Source of the DNA: Acanthamoeba sp. SK_2022b
Taxonomy: Eukaryota > Discosea > Longamoebia > Acanthamoebidae
NCBI GenBank assembly: GCA_027943245.1
Contig: JANDJZ010000151.1
Coordinates: forward strand, 1 to 62,328
Length of the DNA: 62,328 nucleotides
Direction of reading: 5' to 3'
Positions 1 through 12,538 of the stretch are shown piece by piece. The notes beneath the pieces were generated by a model. The model was not told the DNA's origin. It ran no database searches and worked only from the letters and a program-made list of their open reading frames with translations. How positions within the stretch are numbered: position 1 is the first letter of the stretch; every line of letters begins with the position of its first letter. The position numbers were made by a program, and so were the translations under genes.

Positions 1-253
1 TGTATCTGTGCCTGGACCAGCTTGCGCCACGCGAGTGAGTGTGTTGTGTTTTTTGTGGCAAACTTGAAACTCATCATTGGTCTATCGTCGCCTTGAATGC
101 GACTGCAGGGCGCTGGTGCTGGTCAAGGCCAAGAAGGGAGACAAGGAAGACCTGGCCATCGCCAATCGGCTCCACATCTACGAACTCTTCTCTCAGATTC
201 TCGGCGAGCTGTGCTCTCAAAAGTTCGCCCCTCATCATGCTTGTGTGTGTGTG

Positions 254-321
<68 letters not shown>

Positions 322-3300
322 TGTCGTGTGCTCTGTTGCTAGAGGCTGACGCTTTGTTGATGATTGGAATCGCAGCCGGTTCGGAGAGATCATGAAGAAG
401 CTCTTTGATGTGCTGGAGGCCACCAGCAGCGCCAAGGACCTTTCCACCTCGCTCTCGGTCATCTACGCCCTCCGCAACGTCAAGATGGACGTACGTCTTC
501 GCTCTTTCTTTTATATATATATTAATGATTTCTTTTTATAAAAAGAATAATAGTAATAGTTTTCTACTTGTGCTCGTGTTCTTTGTAGATCTCGACCAAC
601 GCCAAGATAATCGAGTCCGCGGCCTTCATCAAGCGGGTGCGTGAGGAGTACTTTGACCCCAAGGCCAAGAAGCTCAAGGAGGAGCTCCAGGCCGCCTTCG
701 CCGAACTTCTGGTACGTTGTTTTCTCTGCTCTGCGGCCCTGCATCCTTCCCCCCTCCTGTCAGCTGACGCTCGAGAAATGTTGTGCACATTTGCAGGGCA
801 GCATCCTCATCCCCATCGTCGAGTCCAAGACTGAAGGTATCCTCGCACCATTTCAGTTGCATTTCAATAAATGTATGAGCAATATTTATTTACTTTTTTT
901 AATGTTAATATGAATAAATACCATAAAATTGATCCAAAACATAACCGTTTTTTTTTTTTTTTTTTTTTGATAAATACTCATCGGTTCTTGCCACAAAATA
1001 GAATCGCAAAAGGATGTGTTGGCCGACTTCTACGCCATCGTCTCCGATTTCTACGACCGAATCATGACCCAGTACGGCAAGAAGAAGATCAAGGGTCGCG
1101 AACACGTACGTTCCCCGAGTATCCGCCTCTTCATTCACAAGCGTGTGCGCGTGCGCGTGTCATCGTGATCTCACACCCGACGACCTCGTGCGCAGGTGTT
1201 CTATCCGCTCCTGACGGGCCTCCTCTGCGCCGCCCACGTCAAGTTTTTCGAGGCCAAGTACTACGAAATGCTGGACATGCTCTTCAAGTCGCTCAAGGTG
1301 TGCACGCGAATGCCCAACACGACACACTCTCGCTCTCCTCTCCCACCGTTCGTGATCGGCATCTCTCTCTCTCTTTCTCTCTCTCACACCTATGCGCAGG
1401 AGCCCAAGTTGAAGGCGCTGGCGCTGGAGTCGATCTACCACCTGCTGCTCAAGTTCCTGGCCGTGAAGGACACCAAGAGCTTCGGCGAGGAATGCGCCAA
1501 GCTGCTGGACCAACTCTTCATCCAGCCGGCCAAGGAGAAAAAGAAGGGTAATTCATGTTTATATTTATAATTTACTTTGACTTTTATTTCTTTCGGTTTT
1601 TTCCTCTTTTTTTTATAAAAAAAAGTGTGACTGCTCACCCTGGTGCGCGCATCAACAGAGAAGCAGCTGATCCAGCCCGGCGAGGAATGCGTCGACATCA
1701 TTGTAGACATCATCACGCTTGTCGGTGGCCAAGTTCGACCAGACCACGCACGGCGTCGTGCTCGAACTCATCAAGGATCGCGCCTCACCCGAGTACCGTC
1801 TCCTCCTCCTGTGTCGTGTGTCGTGTGTCGTCGTTAACCCGGGGGGGGGGTGCAGCAAGGTGCTGGTGGCGCTGCTGTCGTTCAACGCCATCACGGACCG
1901 ACTGATCCCGGCCAGCGACGCGCGTGCGTCGAGCGGCAAAGGCAGCGGCGGAGGCAAGTCGTCGGGCGGCACGCTCAAGGGGTCCGGTAAGCACGTGGTG
2001 GGCACCATCCGCACGACCATGGTGGTCCCGCGCGGCCAGGCCAACCCCAGCCTCAAGCGCCAGGCCATGCGCCGCTTCCACGCCGAGACCGAGAAGATCA
2101 TTCTCGACGACTTTGCCAAGGGCACTCACCCCTCTCCTCATCGTCTTCGCTGTCTTGCTTGCTCGTCTCCGTTCTTTCTTAGTCTAACCCATGTGTTCGT
2201 TTGGTGGGGCGCAGGAATGGGCATGTCGCTGGACCGAATTCTTGCGGACGTGCACTCGCAGTTTGGAACGCTGCTCCTGAGCGACCCCAAGTTCAACAGC
2301 AAGACCATCCAGGGTGCGCAGCTCACATGCACCGCCTCTCCCAACCACGCGCGGGCGCACGGCTGACCGTTGCTCTTGCCTGCGTTGCGACACACGTGCA
2401 CAGAACTCGTGGGCAAGGACAAGGCCGGTCAGTTGGCTGTGGCGCCTCTGGCCCTGTCCTGCCTTCGCCGCGCGCTCCCTTCGGAGATGCCTCTGCACGA
2501 GCTGGTCCATACTCTGGCCAAGTACACGCTGCACGTCGACAAGGGTAAGCCAACTGCACCCCCCCCCAAAACCCGCTCTCCTCTCCACTCCTCAACGAAC
2601 GCGTACGCGCATAACTTACATGCCATCGACACGCCGCGTGCAGCGATCCGCAACGAGGCCTTCCAGGTGTTGCAGCACATGGCCCGATGCCTGCCGGTGC
2701 TCCGCGCGACCATCGTCGAGCAGTTCTGCCGAGTCACGTCGAGCATTCCCGACATCTACCCGCAGCTCATCCGCAAGTCGCTCTCCAAGGTTGTGGCCTC
2801 CTCTTTCTCCTCCCTCTCTCTCTCTCTCCCCCCTCTCCCTCCGCGTGCACTGACGCGACCGTTGTCGACTTGAACGCATTCGTAATTACGCTTTGCATGC
2901 GTGTGGTGGCTCGTGCTTTGCATGCGCGTGCAGCTTTCGGTCCTCCTGAATCTGTGGCACGACATGGAGAGCGACAGGGAGCTCAAGCTCGAGCAGAAGC
3001 AGCGAGAGGAGAAGAGCAAGTCCTACATCGCCTCGGTGCCCCTCCCCTCTCCCCTCAATCCCGATTCGTTTTTCGTTTTATTATTTTATTTTTTTCATTA
3101 TTTTTTTAAATTTATTACAATTTCGGTCGTGTGCTGACCGATCGACGCAGGGCCAACTGGAGAACGTCAAGTCGGTGGTGTGTCCCATTTCCGAGATCGA
3201 CGGCACGGCCCTGCTCTTCCTGTGCCACCCGCTGGCCAACGTGCGAGAACTGGCGTGGAACGTGATGAAGGCCGCTCGCCACGTCAACTCTGTCTTGTCC

Positions 3301-4646
3301 GAAGAGGTAGCACTCACGCACACGCACGCGCGCGCGCGCGCATGGTCACTGACGGTGGTGATGGTGTAGGCGGCGGTGGAAGAGAACGTGTTGCTGGCCA
3401 ACCTGATCGAGGCCAACGCGAACAAGTTGGCCCGTGCGGGCGACGTCGATCGCAACCTGATCACGAAGCGGTCGTTCGCGCTCAAGGGCGGCCACAGCGA
3501 GGAGGCCGCCAAGGAGCTGCGGCTCCTGGGCGTCAGTGACAGCTCCAACAAGCTCCCCGTCCACCGCAAGAACACCGACGCCGATTGGCACTCTGTCAGC
3601 GAGTACGACACGACACGACACGACACGACACGACACGACACGACACGACACGACACGACACGACACGACACGACACGACACGACACGACACGACACGACA
3701 CGACACACACGCAACACGCGCGCAGGCAAGCGTCGTGTCATGCGCTGAGCTTTCGAAACCACGCAGTTCGGTGGACGTGGCGGGCGCCCGCGATGAATCG
3801 ACGGAGGGAGCCTACAAGGCGCAGCCGACGAGCCAGGGCACTCTCGAGGAGGTCGTCGGCCTCAACCGCGGCCTGCACAAGGACGGTACACGCGCCCGCG
3901 CCCGCGCGCTACGCGTGCCACGACTGACTCACGCGCGCGCGCGTCGTGTGCGTGGTGGCTACAGACGTGCAGTTGAGGTGGGCCCGCATGCTGGGCGCGC
4001 TGGTGCCGCTGTGCGCGAACGAGGGCACGGTCGACTTTGCGCTGCGGCACGTGGTCCCGCGGATGGCCGCGGCGCAGGCCTACCTCGAGTCCACGCGCAG
4101 CCAGAAGACCCTCTCGCCCGACTTCGAGTCCCAGAGCCTGCTCTGGCGCAACTACGCCGTCGCCGCCTGCTCCGCCTACGGTTCGCTCTCCGCTGCGTGC
4201 CTGGCGTGCCTGGCGCCATCATCTCATGCGTTGCGTGTTGCGTAGGTTCGGAGGGAGCGGTGACGGAGGAGGTGGAGTCGACCAAGCCCGAAGCGGTCTT
4301 CAGCTCCGTTCTGGGCGTGCTCAAGACGCTGCCGAACTTGTCCCCGTTCCTCGTCCTCGTACGATTCCCGTGTTGTGGCCACAGGCACGCGCGGGGGCAT
4401 GTCACTCAATTCTTTGCATTCGTGTGCGCGTGCTTGTTTGCCGGCAGGCGTTGAGCTTCGTCAAGTCCGATTTTGTGCCGACGCTGCTGGACAAGCTGGA
4501 CCCCTACAACACCGAGGTCTACCAGAACTTCAAGCCCTCCAAGGGCAAGCAGCACCAGAAGGACCCCCACTTTGCCCTCCGCTGCCAGCTCGGCCGTGCG
4601 CCTCCCTTTCCCTTTCCCTTCTCCCACTTCCGCGCGTCACTCACGT

Positions 4647-4711
<65 letters not shown>

Positions 4712-4829
4712 TGTGTGGTGTCCAGTCCTGTTGCGATTTACTACTGAGAACCTGCAGTCGCCGGCCATGAACGCCAACCTTCTCAACTCGTATCTCGATT
4801 GGATGAAGGTACACAACACAACACAACAC

Positions 4830-4915
<86 letters not shown>

Positions 4916-7900
4916 AGCTAATGGATGCGGGGGTGACCAGCAAACGCGTGCCTATCTCGACACGGTGGTGGGCGAGTGGTCGGACCCGCTGCAGGCCCTC
5001 CGCTACGACTTCTTCTCGGTGGTCGCGCGCGTGATGCATCACGTCCACGTCGGCATGCCCGCCAAGCTGACAGAGGCCTTCCCCAAGCAGTACCGCAAGC
5101 GCCTCTTCCTCTTCTGCTCCAAGTACTGCGGCCACGCGCCCAAGGCGCTCACCGACAAGGAGTCGCCCGACGCCAACCAACTCATCAAGGCACGCGCCGT
5201 GCAATCTCTCGATTTGTTCGTGCTATGCGCGCATTCCTGACATTGCTGGTCTCTCTCTCTCTCTTGCAGTGCGCTGACGCCGAGTCGATGGAGAAGGCTC
5301 GCTCGCTTCAGTATGCCGCACTCAATGTACGCAGCAACAACACACGCACGCGCATGTGGATCAGGCGGCTGACGTTTAGCTATGTCGTGTCTGTCTGTCT
5401 GTGTGTGATGTGTAGGCGATGGGCGGGCTGTTGCGCGGAGGCGACTTTTACAAGTCGGAGAAGTCGATCGACCCGCGCGGGCCCATCGCCGGGCTGTTGA
5501 CCAACATGTTCAAGATCACCGACGTGCAGGTCAACTCGATCGGCGAGTCCGCGCTCGACATCTACCTCGAGAGCAACGCCGGCCAGGAGGACCGCTTCCT
5601 CACGCTCTGCCTCGACCTCGTACGATCCCCCACTCCACGCACACGCCCCACGCGGGGGACAAGTAGGAATGGGGTTATGGTCACAAGCGCTTTCCCTCAT
5701 CATCGTCTTCTATGTCATCGTCGATGTCGTCAGTGCTATGACGACGACAAGCAGGTGAGCCGGGGCTACTTCGTGGCCGCGGGGCGGGCCATCATCGAGC
5801 GGCAGCTTGGCGGCTCCCTCCCCATCCCTACCCTTCTCAACCTGTGCCTCATCAACCTGGCCCACGAGGTTCCCTTTTTCCCTTTCTTTAGTTTTAATAA
5901 TTTTTAAAATTAAGAAATTATTTGTATTTAAGATTTTTCAATTTATTTTGCAATTTTGGACATTACTGATATTATTTATTTCTACACCAGTTGCACGAGG
6001 TGCGTGAGTTGGCGCAGAAGCTGCTGCAGGACATCACCAACAACGACAAATACTGCATCTGTCCGCCCACGGGCGTTCTCGACACGTCGGCCGCCCTACA
6101 GGTTCGCTCCCTCGATCGCCTCGTCTCCTCCAATCTGGCGTCCACGTGCTGACATGTCACGCCAATCGCGTGTTGCAAACGCAGTACAAGATTTCGAGCC
6201 TGCTGGCTGAGGACTACCCACAGCTGGCCTTTGACGTGTTCAGCGCCGCGTGGCACCGCATCACCACGACGGGCATTCACGGCCACGCGCACATGCTCTT
6301 CTACCTGCCGCCCTGGCTCGAGGCCATCGACTTTGCCGTCCTCCCGCCCGACGCCACCATCTCTCTCCTCGAGGTCCTCCTCACCACGCACACGCACACG
6401 CACACGCACACGCACACGCACACGCACACGCACACGCACACGCACACGCACACGCACACGCACTGAACACATGCGCCTTGTGCAGAATTTGTGCACGTTG
6501 ACGTTCAAGTACGGCTCGTTCCAGCCGTTCCTGCTCGAGCGCCTGTGGGCGCAGCTGGTGGCGCGCTACCGCAACAACATCGCGTCCATCCTCCAGTTCA
6601 TCGTCCAGACGATCCTCCAAACCGTACGGCCCAGCTCATTTCATTCTCTGCATTCATTACATTCCGCTGCTGACGTGACGTGTGGTGTGTTGTTGGATGG
6701 GGCTGGCTGTGATCACAGCGCAATGAGCAATTCCTGCCGACGGGCCGCAAGATCGCGGTGTTCCTGGGACGAGTGGATCCCGTGGCCACGATCGACCTCC
6801 TGATCGCCGGCCTCTACGACACCACCCAAGTCAAGTTCGCCGACGAAGAGCGCGCCGACAAGGAGAAGGAGGACTCGACCGAGGTACATGCGCGCACACG
6901 TGCACATTCCCGCTACATTCCACACATGCACACGGATGCCAACCTGCTTGGGGGGGCACGCAGGACGAGTCGTCGGAGAAGGAGAACGAGGACGGCCTGG
7001 GCGCCGGCCAGGGCGCCGCCGAGAAGAGCGCCAGCGGCGGATTCAACAGCAAGTGGGAGTTCAGTCGCATCGTGACCGTCGACAAGAAACAGGAGCACGC
7101 CCTGTCGAGCCTCGAGGCCTGCATGATCCTCCTCATCGGTAAGCATGCGCTCTGCTATTTTATTTATTTTCCAAAAATCATAATTTTTATTTTATCCCTT
7201 TCTTAATTTATTTATTACTATTGCGGTGTCGCAGAGCTGGGCGTGGAGCACATCGTGGAGCTGTGCGACCACCTGCAGGTGGTCTTCCACGTGCTGTTCC
7301 TCAACCTGGACTCGCCCAACGCGCTCATCCACCGCCACGCGCGCATCTTCCTGGCCAACCTCGTCTACTCCCTCACGTCGGGCCAGGTGGGCAAGCTCGA
7401 GAAGGACTCGCCCGCGGCCAAGTTCCTGGCCAAGGTCGACGCCCTGGGCGACCGCCCGCCGTGGGCCCACGAGGACCCCACCATCACCGCGCTCGACATC
7501 GAGAGCGCCAAGCAGCTCGGCCTCTGGGTGGCCGAAATCGTGGCCCTCCTCCCCTCCTTCTCCCTCCTCCCCTCTTCCTGGGGCGCCGAAGGTATACCTT
7601 TGCCTGCCCTATGCGCGCGCGTGTTGTGTGTTGTGTGTGTGTTATGAGCTGACGTGTGATGACGTGTGACAGCGCTGTCGTGGGCGGCCAAGATCGGGCG
7701 CATTCCGGCGCACTACGTGTACCGCTCGTTCCACGTGTACCGCGCGCTGCTGCCCCTGGGCTGCAGCCTCAACGAGGAGGCGGTCGCCGTCATTCTCAGC
7801 ATTCTGTACAAACACGAGGCCAAGCGACCCATCGATCGCATCGGGCTCGCCATCGACATCATGCACACCTTCATCGTCATCATCGAGTCCACGCCGGCCG

Positions 7901-8011
7901 ACGAGCTGCTCAAGTATCACCAGATCTTTTGGGCCATCACCTCCGTTCTCTACGCCGACTACCAGCAGGAGTTTTTATATATCCTTTGCAACCACCTCTC
8001 TCTCTCTCTCT

Positions 8012-8078
<67 letters not shown>

Positions 8079-8291
8079 CCTTAACTCTGGAGCACTCGCT
8101 GTGAAGGTGCTGGAGGCGTTCTTCGCGAAGATGGACTTTAGCGACCCGCGCATCTACAAACACTTTGTCGACAACATGCCAGCCAGCCGGGAGCCGGCCT
8201 TCACCGGCCTCCAGCCGCTCCTGCTCAAGGGTCTCACCTCCGACTTCACCGCCAACGAGACCATCAAGGTAGTCCCACTCCCGCGTACTCG

Positions 8292-8362
<71 letters not shown>

Positions 8363-8711
8363 TTTCGTAGTGTAACACGTGCCGCGACAGTTGCTCAAAC
8401 AAGTCGCGCTGCTGCCGCCCGAGAACGCGCTCGTTGAGGTTCACCCGGACCCTCAGCACCGCTACCTGACCTCGCTCGTACGAGCTGCCCCCCTGCTCTC
8501 GCTCATTCATTTCTAGCGCAGTTGGACTGCAATTGCTGACGTGGCTCGTGATGCGTGTGCGTGTGTTGTGTGAGCGCAGTTGGGACTGGCGCCGTGGCTG
8601 ATGGCCAACTACGAGAAGGAGGCCGGCACCAAGCTCGCGCTCGACCTGGCCCAGGTCCTCCAGAAGGTCCAACTCCAGGACTTCACCGATCTCCTCTGCA
8701 ACTTCGCCAAG

Positions 8712-8783
<72 letters not shown>

Positions 8784-9730
8784 CATCACAGTGGTGGCAC
8801 ACATGGCCTCAATCGTGCGTGCCCGCTGGCGTATGCTACAGTCGGTGTTCAAGACGGAGAAGGAGTTCGGCAAGAAGCTCGGGTCCATGATCGCCAAGAA
8901 GTTCTTCCCCGAGGAGGAGTTGTACACGTTCGGGCTCCTCGCCGAGTTCCTGGACATCGGGCCCAGCGTGTACAAGCGGTACATCCTCGACCTCATGGTT
9001 GGCCTCACCAAGTCGGTCAAGTGGAAGAAGTCGGTCCTCGCCAAGGAAGACTGTACGCACTACTCGCCTACAATTTATTTATTTTTTTCCAATTTATTTG
9101 AAAAGACTTATTTGTTTGTTATGATTTATGGATTTTGAATTTTACTTCTTTATTCTTGATATTATATAGTCTTGTGGCTGACCGTGAGACCGTTCGACAT
9201 CAGCGCCGGCCCTGTTCGCTGTGGTGGGCAAGCAGTACGGCACCGAGCGCTGGCGCAAGGCGCTCGAGGTCATGGACATCATCCTCAACCGTAACTCTAC
9301 GTACGCCTTGCAACACACGCATGGCCTGCGCGCGCTACGCATATCCTTGTATAACGCAATGCGTGTGAGCTGAAGCGTTTTCACCACTCACGCATTCGCC
9401 GCTGGCGCAGTACGGTGGACATTGGTCGGTCGGAGCACGTCAACGTGGTGGAGCGCATCGGCGACTTTGAGCGAGGCTCACGCACGTGGCAGTCGGTGGA
9501 CAAGGGCAAGGCCCTCGTGTCCAACTCCCTCTATCAGGTATGCCCACGCACAACACACATGCGCTATAGATCATCCACTCACCATGACCGCCGGCCACCA
9601 GGTGGTGCAGAACCTGCCGTCGCTGCAGCAGGCCGGGACCAGCAAGCCGTTGCCCAAGCCGCCCACGCCTCGAGGCTTCGACGACGGGCGTCAGCCGTCC
9701 TTCCGCAAGCCCTCGGTCTCTATGGACTAA
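1..9730 (+). CDS. Furry/Tao3/Mor2-like cell morphogenesis scaffold (5' truncated by window)
   Basis: Large HEAT/ARM-like alpha-helical protein of the Furry family. Members act as cytoplasmic scaffolds for NDR/LATS-type kinases in polarised growth and cell morphogenesis. About 30 exons run in one direction. The first visible exon ends at 34 and the next starts at 109. Family-like stretches include ALESIYHLLLKF (exon at about 1400-1545), a helical repeat ending NVRELAWNVMKAARHVN (about 3150-3306), and LLWRNYAVAACSAYG (about 4140-4180). Many exons begin or end with the same helical-repeat character. The stop is TAA at 9728-9730, after a Pro/Arg/Ser-rich tail. The N-terminus lies outside the window. 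Introns are 50-150 nt and carry most of the microsatellites of this segment; several have a CTGAC branch-type motif. The family call rests on the N-terminal block; the C-terminal third is weaker. Another HEAT-repeat scaffold is the alternative. Confidence 0.65.
241..322. repeat. (GT)n microsatellite in intron
   Basis: About 40 GT units, interrupted once, inside an intron of the Furry-like gene. The long Cys/Val and Thr/His reading frames across it are artefacts. Confidence 0.95.
3604..3704. repeat. (ACGAC)n pentanucleotide tandem repeat in intron
   Basis: About 20 perfect units of a CGACA/ACGAC pentamer in an intron of the Furry-like gene. Two frames stay open through it only because the unit has no stop codon. 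Confidence 0.95.
4649..4709. repeat. (GT)n microsatellite near a 3' splice site
   Basis: About 30 GT units ending some 14 nt before the 3' splice site of a Furry-like gene intron. Confidence 0.95.
4810..4914. repeat. (AC)n followed by (AG)n right after a 5' splice site
   Basis: The intron starts GTACACAACACAAC and runs straight into about 30 AC units, then about 12 AG units. The microsatellite grows directly out of the donor site. Confidence 0.95.
6389..6463. repeat. (CACGCA)n hexanucleotide repeat in intron
   Basis: Perfect hexamer tandem array of about 12 units, between an exon ending LEVLL and the next exon starting near 6485. Confidence 0.95.
8016..8361. repeat. Two (GT)n microsatellites in consecutive introns
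   Basis: GT runs at about 8016-8077 and 8294-8361. They lie in two successive introns of the Furry-like gene and flank an exon of about 170 nt. A matching (AC)n run at 8712-8781 starts immediately after the next donor but one. Confidence 0.9.
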
Positions 9731-10109
9731 CATATTCAATTAAGAATAGAATACCGATACGACTTACGGACCAACTCGGCAATACCCTCCGGGGAGTTTG
9801 CTGCTCCGGAGTAGGTCCTGCATTTCGTCACTGCGGGTATTCCGCATCCCACATCTAGGCATAACATGCTGTCCCTGGTGGCGCATTTGGTTTGCGCGTG
9901 CCCGAGGCGCATGCGCTAACAGTCCACCGGTACTCCAAAAGGCGGGCGTGTTGCTCTGAAACCTTAACTTGAGAGCTCTCTGCTGCCACTTTTAGATTGG
10001 CGACAATTTAACTTGTAGCGCCACCTTAACAGCAGTGTGGCTACGACATTCGCCGGAGGGGATTGTTCAGGTTGTCCCCCACCACCACACAATCTACCTC
10101 CTTGACAGT
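9731..10109. other. Intergenic spacer
   Basis: 379 bp between the Furry-like stop and the favoured start of the GHKL gene. No convincing gene, tRNA or repeat is seen. An in-frame upstream ATG at 10035 could extend the next protein by 25 residues. Confidence 0.6.
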
Positions 10110-12192
10110 ATGGCGTGGTCAGAACAGTCTCCTCAACGTCTGGGCATCACTACCAGCTGGTGTAACCACTGGAGTGTGGCGGAGGCACTTCGTGAGCTTC
10201 TACAAAACCAGTTTGATGCTATAGTGGAAGAACCTTATTCAAGTTATAAACTTGGGAAGAGCGAGGACTGGACTCAGCACAAGATCGACACTGAGACCTA
10301 TAGTATGCCCCAAGCATTGTGTGTAGTCGCACTAACCGTTGCTAATTCGATCTTCGTACAGGGAACCTTGCGGGGCAGTGTCACCAAGGTCTATGGCGTT
10401 GCAGAAAGTGCTCCTACACTTCGTGGCTACGTCCTATGGATTGCGGCCAGGGGGCTCCTTATCCTCGTGAATAGCGGCGCCACCCTGCCACCTGACTGTC
10501 TCCTGGTGGGAAAGTCCGCTAAGGGCCTGAAAGGGCCGGGCAGCAGCAGGAAGCAGTACGCTGGCAAGCACGGAGAAGGGCTGAAAGCTGCGGCGGCGGT
10601 GCTCTTACGTGAGAGCTGCATGTTCGAAATCCATCAATCGGGTGTGGGCATGGGGTTCCTCAGCACGCATGGGGCTGTGGAGAACTTTGTGCGCAAGGGG
10701 TACACGCCAACCACGCACGAACGACGCATTCCCAACATCGGTCTGCTGATTGCCATGCTCAAGCTCGAGTTTGGGATCAAGCGTAAGGAGGACGTTATCG
10801 TCGTCGTGAGCGGCTTACCAAGATTCGACGCGCTCGACAGGTACTTTCTCCAGCGCTCACATGAGGAGGTAGCCCGGCCAGCTCTCCTGGTGCAGCCGCA
10901 TCACTACGTTCGACTGTCGGCTGGCGAGCATGGTGCCCTCCTGTGGCAAAAAACCACCAGGCCGCTGGAACAAAGCGTGGCTGGCCGAGTGTTCGTGGCT
11001 GGCATCTTCTGGCAGAACCACCAGTCTCAGAAACACTACGGCGTTGACCTTCCTGCCCTGGTTTCGGACAACCGTGATCGCTCTCACGTTGATATCAAGA
11101 GCTATCAGACCAATATGGCGCGTATCATTAACTACTTGCTCGGGCTGACCGAGAATCAGTTCCTCCTGCCGGTGGTGCGCAGTGAGCTCGATGAAGTCAA
11201 CGAGGAGACCAGCTCTCATCACCACCTCCGCCTACTCCCCGAACATCTCCGTGGGGACTCCTTCAAGAAACTCAAGGACATCTTCAAGGAGAAGCTCAAG
11301 CCCGAACAGCGCTACCTCTCCCCCAGGACGGGGCCACTGAAGAAGGAGCTGGCGCGCACCGCTCGACCGGAGTCCTTCTACTACACCTCAACTCTCCTCT
11401 TCCGCCTCTTCACCGGTCCCTACGGAGGCTTCCCCAAGCGTTTCAAGAAAAAATCCCTCCAGGAACTGCAAGACAGTGAGCCTGATGACGCGCTTGAGCC
11501 CGTCCAGCAACGTCTGAGGGAGCACGTAATCGACGCCCTCGGTATTTCGGCCAGCCGCGCCGCCCTGTTGGAGCTTCGCCGAACTGACGGGATTGTCTTG
11601 GTCCGCGACTGCAAGTGGCTGGCTGAAGAGGGCAAGCTGCTGGTGGCCTCGTCTTGTCTGCCATCGGGACCCGAGGACAAGTGGAAGTTTCTTAAGGCTC
11701 TGCACAGCGAGTTCAAGAAGATGGAGGGCACACTTGGCAGGGAGGTTCCTCTCACCCCCCAGCCCGCAAAGCTACCAACCTCGACTAGCCCTGCGCCAGC
11801 GGTCCTCTCCCAACCATCCAGGACTCAGCCTGTAACTCCTCTCACGCCGTCTGTGGAGTCATCGCCAGCACCTTCATCGGTATCGGCATCGCCATCACCT
11901 TCATCGGTGTCGGCATCGCCATCGTCCTCGAGTGTGCCTCCTTCCCCAGCGAAGCCTTCAGATTCGACCACGACGGCGACCAGTCGCCTGGCTTTGAGCG
12001 GTGAGAAATCAGGCGGCACCTACCTCAGCGATGCGGAAGACGACGACGATGACTACGTTGACGACGACGGCGAGGATCTGCAAGAAGATAAGAAAAATGA
12101 TGGGGAGGAAGACCAACCGAACGTGAGCGTGCCGTATCCCACGCTTCCAGAGGGTGAACTCGGACAGGACTGGACCCGGCGGTTGACCGCCA
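10110..12192 (+). CDS. GHKL-type ATPase protein, 5' part (gene interrupted by an LTR retrotransposon)
   Basis: The N-terminal region fits a GHKL (Hsp90/MutL/histidine-kinase) ATP-binding fold. EALRELLQNQFDA matches the N-box helix (E, N, D). LVNSGATL..LLVGKSAK and YAGKHGEGLKAAAAVL match the glycine-rich lid and G2 box. Start: ATG at 10110 (MAWSEQSP) puts the N-box at the usual depth; ATG at 10035 is also in frame. The segment 10303-10404 looks like a retained 102-nt intron (GTATGC...TTGCAG, length divisible by 3), so the real protein may lack 34 internal residues. After about residue 550 comes a Pro/Ser-rich then acidic linker. The frame runs into the LTR and stops at 12252-12254, so this allele would give a truncated protein. 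The downstream half continues at 16938 in frame. Substrate and role are unknown. Confidence 0.65.
12188..12192. repeat. Target-site duplication CGCCA (left copy)
   Basis: The five bases before the first LTR, CGCCA, recur directly after the second LTR at 16938-16942. Five bp is typical for Copia integrases. Confidence 0.9.
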
Positions 12193-12521
12193 TATTGGAG
12201 TTGCTACGCAGTTGTAATAATAACTCAAGTCCACAAACCAGTTGTAAAGAGTAGAGACCGTTGAGTAAGTAGTTTATTGTATGTAGAGAGATAAGAGAAA
12301 TAAGATTTGAGTACAAATCTTGGTTTTGTTCACCCTTGTGGAATTTCATATAACTTCCACGCCATCCCCATATGATTTCCATAAGGACCAATGGATATAA
12401 AAGGTCACCTTCCCTTATCCATAACACCTACCATATACTGATAATTGTTTTTACCCACCAGATCGAGCAAGTGAATGACTGTTGTCAGTTATTCACAGTT
12501 GATATTGTCGGTTCTCCAATA
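12193..12521 (-). repeat. 3' LTR (element orientation)
   Basis: 329 bp, ends TATTGGAG...CTCCAATA, an 8-bp perfect inverted terminal repeat. Identical to 16609-16937 by eye. The terminal dinucleotides are TA...TA rather than the usual TG...CA. The boundaries are fixed by the target duplication outside and by the purine tract and primer site inside. Confidence 0.93.
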
Positions 12522-12530
12522 CCCTCCTTC
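12522..12530 (-). other. Polypurine tract
   Basis: On the minus strand GAAGGAGGG lies directly before the 3' LTR, where the plus-strand primer of an LTR element is expected. Confidence 0.75.
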
Positions 12531-12538
12531 AATATCAA

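Noticed and set aside
241..349. Long Cys/Val and Thr/His open frames
   Set aside because: Produced by GT/AC dinucleotide repeats in introns; the same at 4640-4890, 8010-8360, 18740-18810, 43980-44130, 50180-50240 and elsewhere.
3604..3704. CRISPR-like array
   Set aside because: Head-to-tail simple repeats without spacers, as are the other tandem arrays here; no spacer-repeat pattern was seen anywhere.
3536..3748. Open frames rich in HDTTR or RVVSC repeats on both strands
   Set aside because: Translation of the ACGAC pentamer in an intron, not a protein repeat.
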